From Neodiprion pinetum (taxonomy: Eukaryota; Arthropoda; Insecta; Hymenoptera; Diprionidae): a DNA stretch of 64,000 bases. This document shows positions 26,701 through 39,162 of the stretch, piece by piece (within the stretch, counting starts at the first letter, position 1; the number at the start of each line of letters is the position of its first letter). A program made the translations under genes and the position numbers. The DNA lies in the NCBI RefSeq assembly GCF_021155775.2, contig NC_060233.1, positions 31,465,077 to 31,529,076 of the forward strand, read 5' to 3'. The notes under the pieces are model-generated. The model saw only the letters and a list, made by a program, of their open reading frames with translations, was not told the DNA's origin and searched no databases.

Positions 26701-29700
26701 AAACGAAACACACGCCGCGGAGAAAAATCACTTTCTCGCTTTCTCTCCTCGGCTCCTTTCACCGCGAGCAAAATTATGCATCACTCGGTCAATCGATGAG
26801 GACATCCTCGCTGTATAATAATCTATCGGCAAGAAGTTAGCTACGCTATGGTGTCCGATAAATCTAGGCTCTCGAAACGTATTGCCGCCGCGGCACGCAG
26901 CGCGCTCAATACCATTTACGTCAGCGGCGGTAAATCCGCAAGACCGCAGCTTACAGACGTTTAACTATATGGTCTAAGTAAGCATGGCTATTGCGTAATC
27001 GGTGATCGATTAATTGGCCAGAGATTAACGAATGCGAGTGCTTTCCTGACTCCCTCCATAAATCACTCGATCGTGAACGTCCCCTGCACCCTCCGGCCGC
27101 TGCACCGTTGCAACCTGCCGCAGTGCGCAATGCCATCATGCGTGAACGTCGTATAATTCTCCACCGTAGAGGCAACGCTCGCTGGTATTAAACCTCGTTC
27201 CTTATTCGATCGTAATTCCAAGGTGAAGACGCCAAAGTCTCGAGCTAAAGAAACCACGGCGGAGGGGGATTCGGAAATAAGTATTACCCTCTGGTGCGTA
27301 GGTACGCGAATCTGGTAGAATGTTGATAATTGGCTCGAAGTATCCGACGCACCTGGCTGCAACCTGCACTGCCGCGATAACGATCCTCGCCTGTCTAATT
27401 GATCCGAAGTGATTCAAAGCCACCGATAATGTTCACGTAACAGATACACGCGCGGGACTCGATCCTCGGTTAACCTGACGCATCGTGATCATCTTCTTCG
27501 CGGTCCGCCGGCAGCTTGAGCCGTAAGCCCGCACGCCGCACGAATACGAGTGCAGAGGATCGCACTGGCTGGGATCGGGACGGTCTATTTTGCATTCGGA
27601 GTACGTATGTTACGCCGATCCAGAGCGAGGTGACTGAGGGAACTCGGTGCTTTTTCGTCGTTGGAAGATGAAAGGAGCGCGGACAAGAAGGGCAGAAAAG
27701 TGCGTGTATCGCGGAATAATGGAGAAGGTAGCGGAGCCGGCTCGGCTCGTCTTTCTCCGGAGGCGAAACGACGCTTCCGTCACGGTTGGATCTAAGGAGC
27801 TGCTGATGATGGTGCTGCCGTCTTCTCTACTGCCTGCCTTCCCTTCGGACCTTTCGCTTTCCATATCAGATCAACTCGTATATAAGAGTATCGTATCGCT
27901 TAAATACACACTGAAAGGTGAGTTGATGCATCAGAAGATACGCGGGCGGTGGCAGCCAAGGTCCAGTCGCTACGTCGCTCCGTCGATTCGTGCTAAAGAT
28001 ACCCGGCTGGAATCCATGGGAACCACGGTGAACCGTGCTTAACGTGTATAACCCCTTCCCCGCCAGCCCTTAACCCCGCCTCACCTCCCTCGACCAACTT
28101 TCACGTGACTTAGCCTCGGCTTATTGCGTCCACGCAGAACTCCGCAATTCAGGAACATCGGATCGCGTCATGTCATCGTCGTCGTTTCTAGACCTGGTAC
28201 CTACGCGTATCCGTAGGCCAGACGCGTGTGTTTCGTGGATTCGTAATGTCCGGTCCCGAGACTCGGAGAGCCATTCCGCTGATGTATTGCGGCCGTTCGA
28301 AGAGTGACGCAAACTCGAATCAGCTCCTGTACCACGACTACCGTGACGATGGATCTTTCGGGGAGATTTATACGTGAGACGGGCCTGCAGTCGTCTTTCC
28401 TGCAGACACAAGGTGGATACCGTAATTGGAGAAACATTCCACCTTGTATGAGTTAATTCCATCGATCGCACGGAGATATCGTGGCTCAGGGAAGGAGCGC
28501 GGAGCGAGATGGAAGGAGAGCGAGAGCGAGACAGAGAAAGAGGGAGAAAGAGAGAGAGAGAGAGGGGGAGATGTAGAGAAAAGAAACGACGAAACAAAAA
28601 CCAGAAAAAAGCAAACGGAGAGGGTAAAAGAGAAAGAACTCCTTCGTGATCGTTACTTACACACCCAGCCCGGTACCGGGCTCAAGATTTTGGTAATCGG
28701 CATCCGATTTGCAAAGCCCGGATGCTCGTCCGTACCACGGTAAGGGTAAAACTGTGTAATCTAGTGCGCTCACTGAAAGGGTACAGAGCTTGACGCATTG
28801 TGCGCTAATGATGGAGTGGTAACGTGACAGGTGAAATCCAATACGCTCCGGGTCCCACCCAGTGCACCCATGGTTGGACACGGCGGGCAAACGAAAGAAC
28901 GAACGAAGGACCGGGCTCGGGTCTGGATTTGGGCTCGCATCGGTTGGCCACTGTGAGAGCGAGGACCGTGCGAGAGCTCCCAAGCGACCTTCCGTTTGAA
29001 TTGTTTCGGATTGTGTAAGGAACTCGTATACCGAGTGAACAATATTCATTCGTCGACCTGCCGATATACGACGATAGTGCGACATAACCGAGCCTTGGAA
29101 AAGCGTCGCGCGTCTCGTCTGTCGCAAAAGCGATGTACTCGAGTGGCATTGTACTTGCAGGTCGGAGTGCCAAGCCCTGGATCCTGGTCGTCCTGGATCG
29201 CGTCACGGCTACGCCTGTGTACGAAGATACCGGAACCTTTTCTATATCCTTGGGTATATGTATACGGCGCCATGGTGTCAAGTACCTCGGAGTATCGGGC
29301 TTATCCCGAATATTTTCAATCGGTCGTTTATTTTGAACGTCGTATAACCGCCGATCGTTCTCTTCTTCTCTTTTCGTGCCAACATCTCATCTCACGAGTG
29401 ACTCGGCGCTGCAATTAAATCCGGTTGTTTAACGTCCGCGTGATTACCCCCGAGACTGTCTTTGCATTCCTCGCCCTCGTGCACTCCTCGTTCGTACTAC
29501 TCGGTAAGGGCTTTCGTACCCGGGAACAAATTCTCGGATCTGCCGGGTATATCCTCGCGAAGAAAATTGTGAGATTAATCTCATTACCGTCCGCAGCCGT
29601 CTCGGTTCATCTTTCTCTCTCGCCTCTGTTGCACGCTGCCGTCTGCCTCCAGTGTACGGAGCAGAAGTCGAGGAATCGCCTCGAGAGAGGCCGGTTAATC

Positions 29701-32067
29701 GAGGGTTATTACGCACGCGGTTTATCACGACGCGTCAGATGCCTTGTTGCGCGGAAAGATATTAGAGTAAGATAGACATTAAATTACGCCTTGTACCGCT
29801 CCAGTACGGCCCAATAAAACCAGATCTCGCTCAAGCGGAGCCTAGGAGATCGGCGTATGGTAATTCACAACAAACTGCTTGCCGTAATTAGTGTTATTCA
29901 GAGATGGCCTACATCGGCACGTGTTCGTTGTAAAAAGCCACCGTGAAGTACATAAACGTTGTAGCCACCCGACGCGACGTCTTTAGACCCTGCAACTTCC
30001 TCCGCGATCTTTATCCCCCCCCGATATCGTCTCACCTCGTCCCGTATAACGTGTAACCCACAGTCACGCGCATGGTTTCTAAACGCGAAAACGTCACGGC
30101 GAAATTAACTCAATTCGCAACCCACGGGTCGACGATTTTACGGGGTTTGAAATTTATACCGCGCCGGTGGCTAAGAGGAGGAAACTTTTCGATAGGTAAT
30201 TGAAACTACATGTTGGTACGGGATTGACTCCCATCTGTTACCGCTGCAGGTCGATACAGTTAGAGGAGTTGATTGGCCGATCGGTACCCGGTCTGGACGG
30301 TCGGATCCTTCTCAAGCCCGGAGGGCAGCAATTAATTTATCCCCTTCATCGGCTCTCACAAGCTCTAATTGTCTTATCCGTTTAATGATGTGTAATCCGA
30401 TTTGTTTTCGATCCATTCGATCTGATCTTTTAATCCTTCGGCGTTTATTTATTTATTTCACTCGATACACATCGATTCATCGCGTCAATATTAAACGCAT
30501 CTCTGCCCTTGCATCTCTGATCCGGTTCCCACTCTCATCACCCAATAATACCCGATCTCGTGATATGAATCTCAGAGATTCATCTTGCAGTATTTAATTA
30601 ATCATTCCTGGCTTCGATCACCGCGCATTGATTTATTACACGAGTGTATTTTACTTTCTCATTATCGTTATACTGCATATCCTTTTATTTTTAAGTGCAA
30701 TCTAATTTCTTTTCTCCATCTTACGTTAGACACGAGAGAGACTGGTTTCATAAACGCCATCACGGCTGCTGGGATCACTCACGCTGTCACCAGGGCCTGC
30801 ACCATGGGCCACCTCGTCGAGTGCTCGTGTGACAAAACTATCAGCAAAGGTAGGAGTAAGTATCGTTTCGGCACTTTCAAATTAAGCTTTTTTAATCTTC
30901 TCGTCACCTGTGTCATTCCAATCATGCAGACGGATTGAGTAAAGCTTCTACATTAATTTCAACCAAGGCAGCAAACGTGAAAGTTTTAGTCGCGGACTTA
31001 GTTCGTACACTTGTATCATTTAATTTGATGAAAATTAACAGGGTTTAAAATACGATCGGAAACTCATTACTCAAGAATCTGTATCAGACCTGCTTATTCT
31101 TAGAGACAATTGTGACGCTGTTGAAACGTTGCTGGCTGGCTGTAAGATCTGAAATAGCATCGTTGGTGAATCGTTTCACTTTGACTTTGGACTCGATCGT
31201 TGTTTCGGGAAAGACAGTTGAATAAAAACACCGTGTATGTCTCGTTTAACGGTGATCGCCTGTGCGCAGGAAATCGCGGTGGAAAAGCAGCAAGCCGAGC
31301 ACCCGATCGAACCAAAAATCCTTTGGCGGAGGGTGAATGGGAGTGGGGCGGGTGCGGGGACAACGTGAATTTCGGTTTCAAAAAGTCCCGAGATTTCATG
31401 GACGCGCCGTACCGGAAACGCAGCGACATCAAGACGCTGGTGAAGCTGCACAACAACGACGCCGGTCGTCTGGTGAGTCGATCTCTCTCAAGCCGTCGAC
31501 ACCTCTTCCCGAACCTCTAAATCGAGAGTCCTTCCGTCATACCTCCAGCCCCCCTTCCCAGGTCGAAGTCATCTCACAGTCAGCCTACATTCTCTCGTTT
31601 CTCAGGCAGTGAAAAATTTCATGCGCACCGAGTGCAAGTGCCACGGTCTCTCGGGTTCGTGCACCGTTCGTACTTGCTGGAGGAAGATGCCCCCGTTTCG
31701 CGAGGTCGGCAATCGTCTTAAGGACTCGTTCGACGGGGCGGCAAAGGTGATACCGAGCAACGACGGTCACAGCTTTATAACCGAGGGTCCGACGATCAAG
31801 CCTCCCGGTCGTTTCGACCTCGTTTACAGCGAGGACTCGCCGGACTTTTGCAAGCCGAACAGGAAGACCGGCTCCCTCGGGACTCAGGGTAGGCAGTGCA
31901 ACGCCACGAGCCCCGGCGTCGAGGGCTGCGAGCTTCTTTGTTGCGGTCGCGGTTACGACACGAAAGTCGTCAAGGAGAAGGTCAACTGTCATTGTAGGTT
32001 CAAGTGGTGCTGCGAAGTAACGTGCAACACGTGCGTCGTCAAAATGTCGGTAAACACGTGTCGTTGA
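15320..32067 (+). CDS. Wnt6: Wnt6, secreted Wnt ligand (whole gene, 5 coding exons)
   Basis: Joined coding exons are 15320-15387, 21592-21812, 30730-30849, 31270-31472 and 31606-32067 (1074 nt, 357 residues and a TAA-free frame ending in TGA). All introns are GT-AG with phases 2, 1, 1, 0. Residues 1-22 look like a signal peptide. The mature part has 24 cysteines, the full Wnt set, including the CKCHGLSGSC block at 214-223 whose Ser220 matches the palmitoleoylated serine of Wnts. N-glycosylation sequons are at Asn82 and Asn303. Assignment to Wnt6 rather than another subfamily rests on the VMDPMLVC start of the domain, the DTRETGFINAITAAG block, the TECKCHGLSGSC motif, PPFREVGNRL and the PPGR.DL.Y...SPDFC.PNRKTGS region, which resemble vertebrate WNT6. 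Known family role: secreted ligand, lipidated by Porcupine, carried by Wntless, acting on Frizzled/Arrow. It is the convergent neighbour of wingless. The protein has ordinary family length and shows no breaks. Confidence 0.95.
17195..17214 (+). repeat. (AG)n microsatellite
   Basis: Pure AG run in Wnt6 intron 1. A similar run lies at about 20140-20156. Confidence 0.95.
18677..18692. repeat. 16-bp perfect palindrome
   Basis: GGCCCCCGCGGGGGCC in the GC-rich part of Wnt6 intron 1. Confidence 0.9.
20371..20416 (+). repeat. (AAT)n then (AAC)n compound microsatellite
   Basis: AAT units with one interruption pass directly into AAC units. Confidence 0.93.
20752..20787 (+). repeat. (TA)n microsatellite
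   Basis: About 18 uninterrupted TA units in Wnt6 intron 1. Confidence 0.95.
21592..21812 (+). CDS. Wnt6: Wnt6 coding exon 2 (N-terminal Wnt domain)
   Basis: The acceptor TTCATTTTCAG and donor CGAG|GTAAGC delimit 221 nt. The exon completes the split Trp codon and encodes residues 23-96, including VVMDPMLVC, the EC..QF..RRWNC block and the sequon Asn82. Four cysteines lie here. The phase at the donor is 1. Confidence 0.95.
21863..21879 (+). repeat. (AC)n microsatellite
   Basis: Short AC run 50 bp after the Wnt6 exon 2 donor. Confidence 0.93.
21989..22010 (+). repeat. 22-base poly-A with A-rich tail
   Basis: Homopolymer followed by an A/G-rich stretch to about 22095. It could be a retroposed tail, but I see no element body or target-site duplication. 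Confidence 0.9.
24306..24326 (+). repeat. (TTC)n microsatellite
   Basis: Seven TTC units after a T run. Confidence 0.93.
28667..28682. repeat. 16-bp perfect palindrome
   Basis: AGCCCGGTACCGGGCT in Wnt6 intron 2, next to a purine-rich block. Confidence 0.9.
30730..30849 (+). CDS. Wnt6: Wnt6 coding exon 3
   Basis: The acceptor CATCTTACGTTAG and donor AAAG|GTAGGA delimit 120 nt, encoding the RETGFINAITAAGITHAVT region and the AC/EC/SC cysteines. The split Asp codon at the start and the phase-1 end both keep the frame. The block aligns by eye with the RETAF..AITAAG region of other Wnts. Confidence 0.95.
30850..31269 (+). other. Wnt6: Wnt6 intron 3 (420 bp)
   Basis: GT-AG intron in phase 1 with AT-rich content and no other feature seen. 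wingless has no intron at this position. Confidence 0.93.
31270..31472 (+). CDS. Wnt6: Wnt6 coding exon 4
   Basis: The acceptor TGTGCGCAG and donor CTG|GTGAGT delimit 203 nt. The first part encodes a poorly conserved, basic and proline-containing linker. The second part encodes the strongly conserved WEWGGCGDNVNFG and LHNNDAGRL Wnt blocks. It ends in phase 0. Confidence 0.95.
31606..32067 (+). CDS. Wnt6: Wnt6 coding exon 5 (C-terminal Wnt domain and stop)
   Basis: The acceptor GTTTCTCAG precedes GCA GTG AAA. The exon encodes residues 205-357: CKCHGLSGSC with the acyl-serine Ser220, the central PPFREV region, sequon Asn303, and the cysteine-dense C-terminal knot (CELLCCGRG, CHCRFKWCCEVTC) ending in NTCR and TGA. 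Sixteen of the protein's 24 cysteines are here. Confidence 0.97.
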   Translation, partial: AVKNFMRTECKCHGLSGSCTVRTCWRKMPPFREVGNRLKDSFDGAAKVIPSNDGHSFITEGPTIKPPGRFDLVYSEDSPDFCKPNRKTGSLGTQGRQCNATSPGVEGCELLCCGRGYDTKVVKEKVNCHCRFKWCCEVTCNTCVVKMSVNTCR

Positions 32068-32680
32068 ACGAGGATCTCGGTCTCCAGGTTCATCTGATCC
32101 GTGTTTCAGAGAGTGACGAAAGAGGAAAAAAAAAGAATAATCAATACATAGAGAATAAAAATAAGAAAGAATAATGTCGATTCTTCTTCCGATCGTTCTC
32201 AGGAAACCTCGTCGCGTCATTTCCTATCGTTTAATCAGCGTTTATAGACTCTGTTATTTTACTGTTAATACGCATGTCTCATTTCGCGTTTAACGTCACG
32301 ATTAAATCACACACAGGTAAGCATAATTCACCGGAAATTATACGTTGATAACACTTGGCCGTTCTGAACACTTCGAGGAGAGAGAAAATGAGGTGGGAAG
32401 AGAAGGCGAGGGGGGAGATAATCGATCTGTTTTTACGTACATGTACATCTTTTATTTGTAATTTGTATGTATAAATATATTCCCACACACACATATATAT
32501 ATATACATATAATTTTGTCTTGCCATAATAATTATTGATCGTTGTGATGTATGTTCTATGTGATTAATTAGGTTATTATGTATAATGTGTATAAATTTCG
32601 GTCGTGTATCGTTCTGCCCGAAATTTGTCGGTCCCATCGCGAAGCATAGTCAATAAATTACAATAGTGTAAGAGATATGG
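32068..32680 (+). other. Wnt6: Wnt6 3' UTR (probable)
   Basis: AT-rich sequence follows the Wnt6 stop. Two AATAAA hexamers occur, at 32154-32159 and 32652-32657. The second is followed by a GT-containing stretch and would give a 3' UTR of about 600 nt. The segment also carries a CA/TA dinucleotide run at 32483-32510. The true end is unknown without transcript data. Confidence 0.5.
32652..32657 (+). terminator. Candidate poly(A) signal of Wnt6
   Basis: This is a canonical AATAAA about 590 bp after the stop codon, followed by AGTGTAAGAGATATGGTG. An earlier AATAAA at 32154 could be used as an alternative site. Confidence 0.4.
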
Positions 32681-35600
32681 TGAAGAAAAAATATCATTGC
32701 TATATTTTTTATTTCCTCTAAACAGGAAATTGTATTTCTATTTGATAAAATTCTTAGCTTCATATTCTAGCGCCTATTCCAGCTTCTCCGTATTTAATCG
32801 ATGTATAATATTCAAGTATCGTCAGCATTCATCGAGCCGACTAATATTACATATTATCCGCTGCTATAGGTTGAATAATATATATTTAATGATTAATTGA
32901 TGATAAATTCGCTTAGCTATGCTATAAAATATGTAGAAATCTGAGACTCAATAGCTGGTCTTCGTTCATTAATTGTATTACCATCAAGTGCCTTATAATG
33001 ACAACAATATTTTCCTAACTATCCTCTGTACATAAGACTGATATATTAATCTGAAAAAATACAAAAATGAAAACATATTTAATCATTCGATCATCTTACT
33101 TACAGCGAATAATTCTACACTTTTTCTCACTGCTACATGTACTTAACAACTATTAGCGGAATTAATCCGCTAGTAAATACAAGAAAAAAAAAAAAAAAAT
33201 GATAAATTCATTCACAAATTGAATTTGACGAGGGTATTCTGCGCCAAAGTTGGAGGTTAAAAGGTAAACGGCGCAGGTTTACTCGCATGTCTTGATGTGT
33301 GTGGAAGTCGATAATTGGAATAACTTAGACGTTGAATGAGAAAGGAAATGAAAAATCGAAAAACCTGTTGATCGTTCTCAAGCCACATAGTTAAAAAATT
33401 TTATGACGGGCTACTATACACGGATACGTACGTCAATCCTTTATTCGACGAAGCCCTGCATTATGGCCATGCCCGTACAGCTATATCCGGCTTTACGGGG
33501 ACGCGAAATTCCATTGTTGTAAAACTATTTAATAGAAGATGTAGAGAGTATTTTTTTCCTCGTTTTTCCCGACCAGACGTGCCGGCGAGGAACGCGGCCG
33601 GAGGTAACTCTTTTATAAAGTTAAATTACATCTAAAAGCTGTGTTTTACACAGGCCGTAAACTCTCCGCCTAATTCCTCGATCCTTACGCTTTTTTTTAC
33701 AGCAAGATATAAACCTCGAAAACGATTTCCAGCCGCGCCCTAGCCCTTTTTATACCTTCCACGGTGTACGTATTAACACGTTACGGGCATGCCTTCACAT
33801 CGCGACAAAGAAGCCAAACCTATTCATCTATCCAAACTCCCTCAACTTCGCATTAGAAACGAAGTTTATTCAACGAAATCGTCGATGCTACGCAGCCTCG
33901 TCGGTCGAAAGTCAAGCTTGAGATTTTGCACGCGGATTTCGAGAGGTGCAGTGATACTGATTCATCCCGCAGCGTCACGTTTTGCTGGGCTTCAACGATG
34001 CCGGAGGTAAGTCAATTCATTCTCAAACACACCCTCGAACGTCCTTACTTCGTGTAAACAAAGTCGTTCACTGGTACCTGACGACGATCATAACAACTCA
34101 CTTTACGCAGCCTCGTCAGTCTTACGTCGCGTTCGGAACAATATACACGCGTTTCGGCAGGTGCAAAAGCTCTGATCTATTCGTATCTGCGATTATGCAG
34201 TCGTTGAACGAGTTACCGATCTTTCCAGTGATTCAGCCGATCTTTCGAACCTTGTTAAGTCAGTGTGAGTGGCCAAATCGTGTTTGTATAATTCTACTCG
34301 CAGTAATAAGTCCAACGTCGTCAACGTTGCTGACGGTGTCTGCTCTCAACCGCGAATATTTCGTTATAACCACATGCAGCTCGCGAGTCTTACACTTTTG
34401 AACAGTTGATAAATATACACTTGACTTATTTCTTCAACGATTATTAACGTTATAAAATTTTTATAAAATTGTACTCTCGTATTTTAAATCCATGCGATCG
34501 GAGACCCGTGAATGTTGAGTGCAGTGCGGTGTATTTGCTGAAAAAGGATCTCTGAGCGACGCAGTAAACTTCGAGGTGTTCGACTGGAGAAATAATACAC
34601 ATCAAAGGTAATTGCGATAAAATAATGTAACCATTTTTTTTCTGTGTAAATTTATTTCTCCGCGTTGCTTTGTATTGTACGTGAAAACTCTTTGCAACAA
34701 ACTTACAGCAAGTCTTGCACCATTTTCCTACTTTGGATGCTGAAAGCTCAAAATCGCTTCTGGTAAAAATGGAAAAATAAATAGAAGGAGCGTCCTGGCC
34801 CAGGTAGGGGCATCGTTAGGCGAGATAACTCGAGTTTTTGGATCTCCGAGGCCGCGAACGCGGGACATGCGATGCAATTAACCCCACCGCTAGGTGGTTG
34901 TATATCCTTTCGCCGGCACCCCGACGCGATTAGCCTCCGAGGCAAGAGATTGGCCGGTTCTTCGGCAGCTGGGTGGTCCTCTCGTAATTTGGAGCTGCTG
35001 TTTTGACGGGGCAAAATGGCCCCGGCGATCATTCCTGCGCGTTGCTTCATCGTACGCTGTACGAAAAAATTTCATTTCACCCTCAAGAATTTTCTCCCTC
35101 AATTTAGGGATCGGGAACATCACGGCTCTATATCTCGATCGGTTTAACGCGCGTCGATCAATCGACGTTTAAATTTTATTTTTTCACCACACGCGCTTGA
35201 TGAATCGTGAGGATACCGAATCACTCGCGTCTTGATTATTTTCTGGAGAGCTCAATTTTTCAGACTAATGAGAAAATTCAGTACAAATGAAGGGTCGGAA
35301 TGAAGTTTCACGCTCTCCGAAACTCATTTTCTATTCGCCTGACACCGATGTTACTGGCTGTCCTGGAAATTGAGTTGTCAAAAAATAACCACAGTGTAGG
35401 TGAATGCACCTGCGCTTTTCATATTTATCAAAGTTCAACGTGCACGTTACGCCATTGCCAAGCACGGGTAAAAATTAATCAAGACCAGCAGCGGTACAAG
35501 GATGCATATTAGTTTGAAACTATTCCCTCGATTATCCTAATGCGTCGGTTTATTTTTCAAACAATAGCCGTTGCATCGCGCTGTGCTTTCCCACCTTTGC

Positions 35601-38600
35601 TCCTAACCGAGGAGTGCAGCCCGTCGATGAAAGAGCGATTTGACGGAGGCAGACGGGACGTACTTACCTTTTTATGGTAGCATTTCGTGCTCTCTGGGAT
35701 GCCGTTCGGTAATTACGAACATTTAAATAATCAGTAATTCAAATTCTTTATCGCGGTGAAAGTGGGGCTCGTCCGGTAATCTGTTTGGTAGCTCTGGTTC
35801 ACCTGGAGGGTATTATATCGCCAGAGGTGGTCGTCTCCTCCGCCGACAGTAATATTAATTAAACAATCTCATAAGCTTAACAAACGACCCATACCTTACC
35901 GACTTTATTGGCCCGGCGAGAATGTTAAAATGTTCCAATCTTAATTAGCTAGGTGTTTATAGGAAGATAATTTTCTAAATTTAATACCCTGCTCGGACCC
36001 GCTGAAGCTCAGCTCTCATTCCTTGACCATCGCGACCTTACATCCGCCCCGCAATGCACGAATCCTACCGCCGGAACTCGGTCCGCCTGCTCACGTGACG
36101 CTTCTCCGTATTTCATTTTACTTACATGCCCATTTTCACAAAGTTTTACATATTTTTACCTCGTCCACATCGTAATATCATGCACCTACGTGCGCAGTTT
36201 CCTCTTTCTTTCTCTAGCGCTATATTCAATTCCACTTCGTATGTCAATATTAGTTTCGTTAGGCACGTAAAGCTCGTTAGCTCTGCTGCCTTGAAATTGA
36301 TTCCAATAGTCGCAACCAATTGGCTTTCCATTTTTGTTTATTCATTCTCTATTCACTCGGTCTTACCTTTTCGTTACCGTCGATACTTATCGATTAATTT
36401 TCTCATTTGACTTTCTAATTTTGGCCACCCGCAATTTCAGCTTCTTCGAACCTCGAATCAAAATTACTAGCCTTGACGGATCTGTGTGCTCAGTTACGCG
36501 GCAGTAAATTGATCCTTGAATATTTTCTGTACCGGTAACCTTCGCTGCCCTTATGAAGCATTTCACATGCTGACCGACCAACGCTTTTGCTTCAAGAGAG
36601 TTGATTTCCGCGGATGTTTATCATATTTATAAGAGCTTACTAACGTCTATGAAAATACTGACTTACAGTTCTGCTCTGCGACGATTGCTTATCTCTCTAC
36701 ATTTTCGTGGAGCTAGAACATGCATATTATTTCGGTATATCAAGTCTGAAATTGTTCATTTCTCACGACTTTCTCTCATCAATTCAAGTAGTTTGAAAAT
36801 TTCCATTATTTGAGCACTCGTGGGACAGATTCTCGTAAGATTCGAGAAAATTTCCACTCGTAAAATTCCACAAAAAATTATTTTCAATCTTTCCTTTTCA
36901 CCGTCCGAAGTGAAAGGCTTCATACATACATCTCTCGGTATGTCTATTACAATATTCGTGCGTGGCGGTGGGTATTACGCAATAACTGCGCTCGGTGGGT
37001 GTTTTCATCGCCTCGTTTGCCGCCACCTTAACAATGGGACGGGTTACAATCGGCAGTAATCGATGACGACACCTTGCCCAGTGGTTTGGCCTCTTTAAAT
37101 ATCCTCATTACCACCTAGTTCGCTTGGCAAACAGCAATTGGAACTGGTTAGAACCGTATTAGGAGCACTTAGCACTTATGCAGTCAATAACTTCTTCCGT
37201 AAGTGTACACATCCACCCAGGTATCGCTATACATACACAATATCTTTAGGTATGTTTGAATTGAGCAAGATATCTGGTTATCCTGTACAACTTAACCCCT
37301 TTGTCCTCTTTTGCTGCCCCCGTTGATGAAATAAATATCTTGACACGATTTCACCCCGAGTTCGTAAGGAGATCTCCGGCGATTCTTTGAAACTCTTTCC
37401 CTGCATTTTCATCTTCGTTGCGGAATTATCAATCAGCGCTTCAAGACGAACGGTTCTTTTGTCTCGCATGTGTCCAATTATTTTCGTTTTTGTTTGAACC
37501 GCGGAGTGATTTGTGGCGTTGTGGAAGGAGAGTTGGCATTTCTCTCGAATTCTTACTTCGTTACACCGCTCGAAGAGGGGCTGCGGAGAGATTATATTGC
37601 GAACGCTGTACGCGGGTTATGCCTGGGTATGCGTGTTAGTGTTCCTGGGCACTCACAATCAGATTCTCTACCGAGACTCTACCGCGTCGGACTTTACGCT
37701 CCATTCTGGAATCGTTGATTAGGGCTTCCATCGCGGGAACGCTGCGAGGCCTCGGTGATCAGCTCCGGGACTTCCAACAACGGCGGGGCTCTCGATTAGT
37801 TACGGAATTCCATAAGTTACACTTTACGACGATGCTCGAGTCGAGATAATATTTCCACTGGAGGCTTGCCGCATCGGCAACAGCTACGTCTACCAAAAAA
37901 TCTCGGCAAAATGCAATATCGTACTTACAACTTACCCGATCGCTCGAATTTGCGCGCCTCTTTACTGCACTCGTTCAAAACTCCCAAGACCAGCAGAATG
38001 CGAACCTATTTCAACCTTTAGGAATTCACTTTATATTCTTACGTTCTTTCGGAGTTATCGTAAATATTCATCTTACATTTTTACTTACACTTTTAAACCG
38101 CTTATTAACGGGTACTGTTGAAAAACTCTTGCGTCGGCAATGTGTTGCAATTACAGGGTAGCGCGTTTCTGTAGACCGCAACTCGGTTGTTATAATATGT
38201 TAATTAAGTCATCCGGTTTATTTCACTTGCTACGCAGCCAATTTGAGGAATGTTGAGGACTTGTCTGAATCCTTTATACGAAATCCTATGAAATCATAAT
38301 ATCTTTATTGAAAGTCTTTGTTCGATTCTTATAATGTCAAGTTTTCATTGGATAGAAAAAATTATGTCATCGCGATCTTGGTGATGCTTAAATCTGATAG
38401 GATATGTAGTGAAAATTGAAGGATGTTTCAGAAACCTTTCCTCAGTTTCATTTGTTAATTCCGTTCTCTTCGCATCCGTTTTCTTCTATAGTTGTATAAA
38501 ACTTAGGAATCAACAAATGTTCATTCAAAAGAGAAAGAAACCTTCTCAATTCCCCAATGGCGAACATGCTTGTGGCCTACCTCTAAATATCATTTGAAAT

Positions 38601-38960
38601 AAGCAGAAAGCGATTAACCGCGATAAGCACAGAGTTGGACATTGAAAAATCGCACAAAGCATCTGATTTTTCTTATTCTACGCGACGGTAGTAATATGTT
38701 CGGCGCAATAAAAATGAATGGAATCTGGAGGTGGGCAATCTTTTATAGGAGAGAGAGTAATTTAGGGTAATTTTAACGGGCGTCTTGATAAGCGAGGTAG
38801 GATCGCGATAAATTGGTGTGACTTAGCAGTCAAAGGTGGAGAAAAGAGAGGAGAGGAAGGAGAGAACGAGAGAGGAAGAGCGGAAGAGAGGAAAAGAGGT
38901 AGGCCTGGACGCGTCGTAAAGCGAGCCCGTTTATTCGCTCGGTAGGCCGCGTCCAAGGAG

Positions 38961-38990
38961 TGCAACAACTTGAAACAACTTGAAACAACT
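38961..38990 (+). repeat. 10-bp tandem repeat, three copies
   Basis: TGCAACAACT followed by two exact TGAAACAACT copies. Confidence 0.93.
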
Positions 38991-39099
38991 TAATCGGCAG
39001 GGTGCCGCGGCCGGTCCCGCTTCGCAGACGTGTCCGCGCACTCGCTTGATTTATCCTTATTAATAAAACTTTAAAGTCGTGTTAACATGCGGCGAGATT

Positions 39100-39162
39100 T
39101 TCTCCTCTCCTCTCCTCTCATCTCCACTCTCCTCTCTCCGCTCTCCTCTCCTCTTTTCTCCT
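39100..39162 (+). repeat. (TCTCC)-like pyrimidine tract
   Basis: Imperfect CTCTC/TCTCC units. It is the opposite-strand counterpart of the GA-rich block at about 38835-38900. Confidence 0.85.

Larger units (their letters stand above)
21813..30729 (+). other. Wnt6: Wnt6 intron 2 (8.9 kb)
   Basis: GT-AG intron. It holds a (CA)n run, a 22-base poly-A with a purine-rich tail near 22 kb, (TTC)n at 24306, a purine-rich block near 28.5 kb and a 16-bp palindrome at 28667. The largest open frame (22825-23436, minus strand) has no recognisable domain. Confidence 0.85.

Noticed and set aside
31585..32220. 211-codon minus-strand open frame
   Set aside because: It is the antisense shadow of Wnt6 exon 5; the plus strand carries the conserved Wnt motifs.
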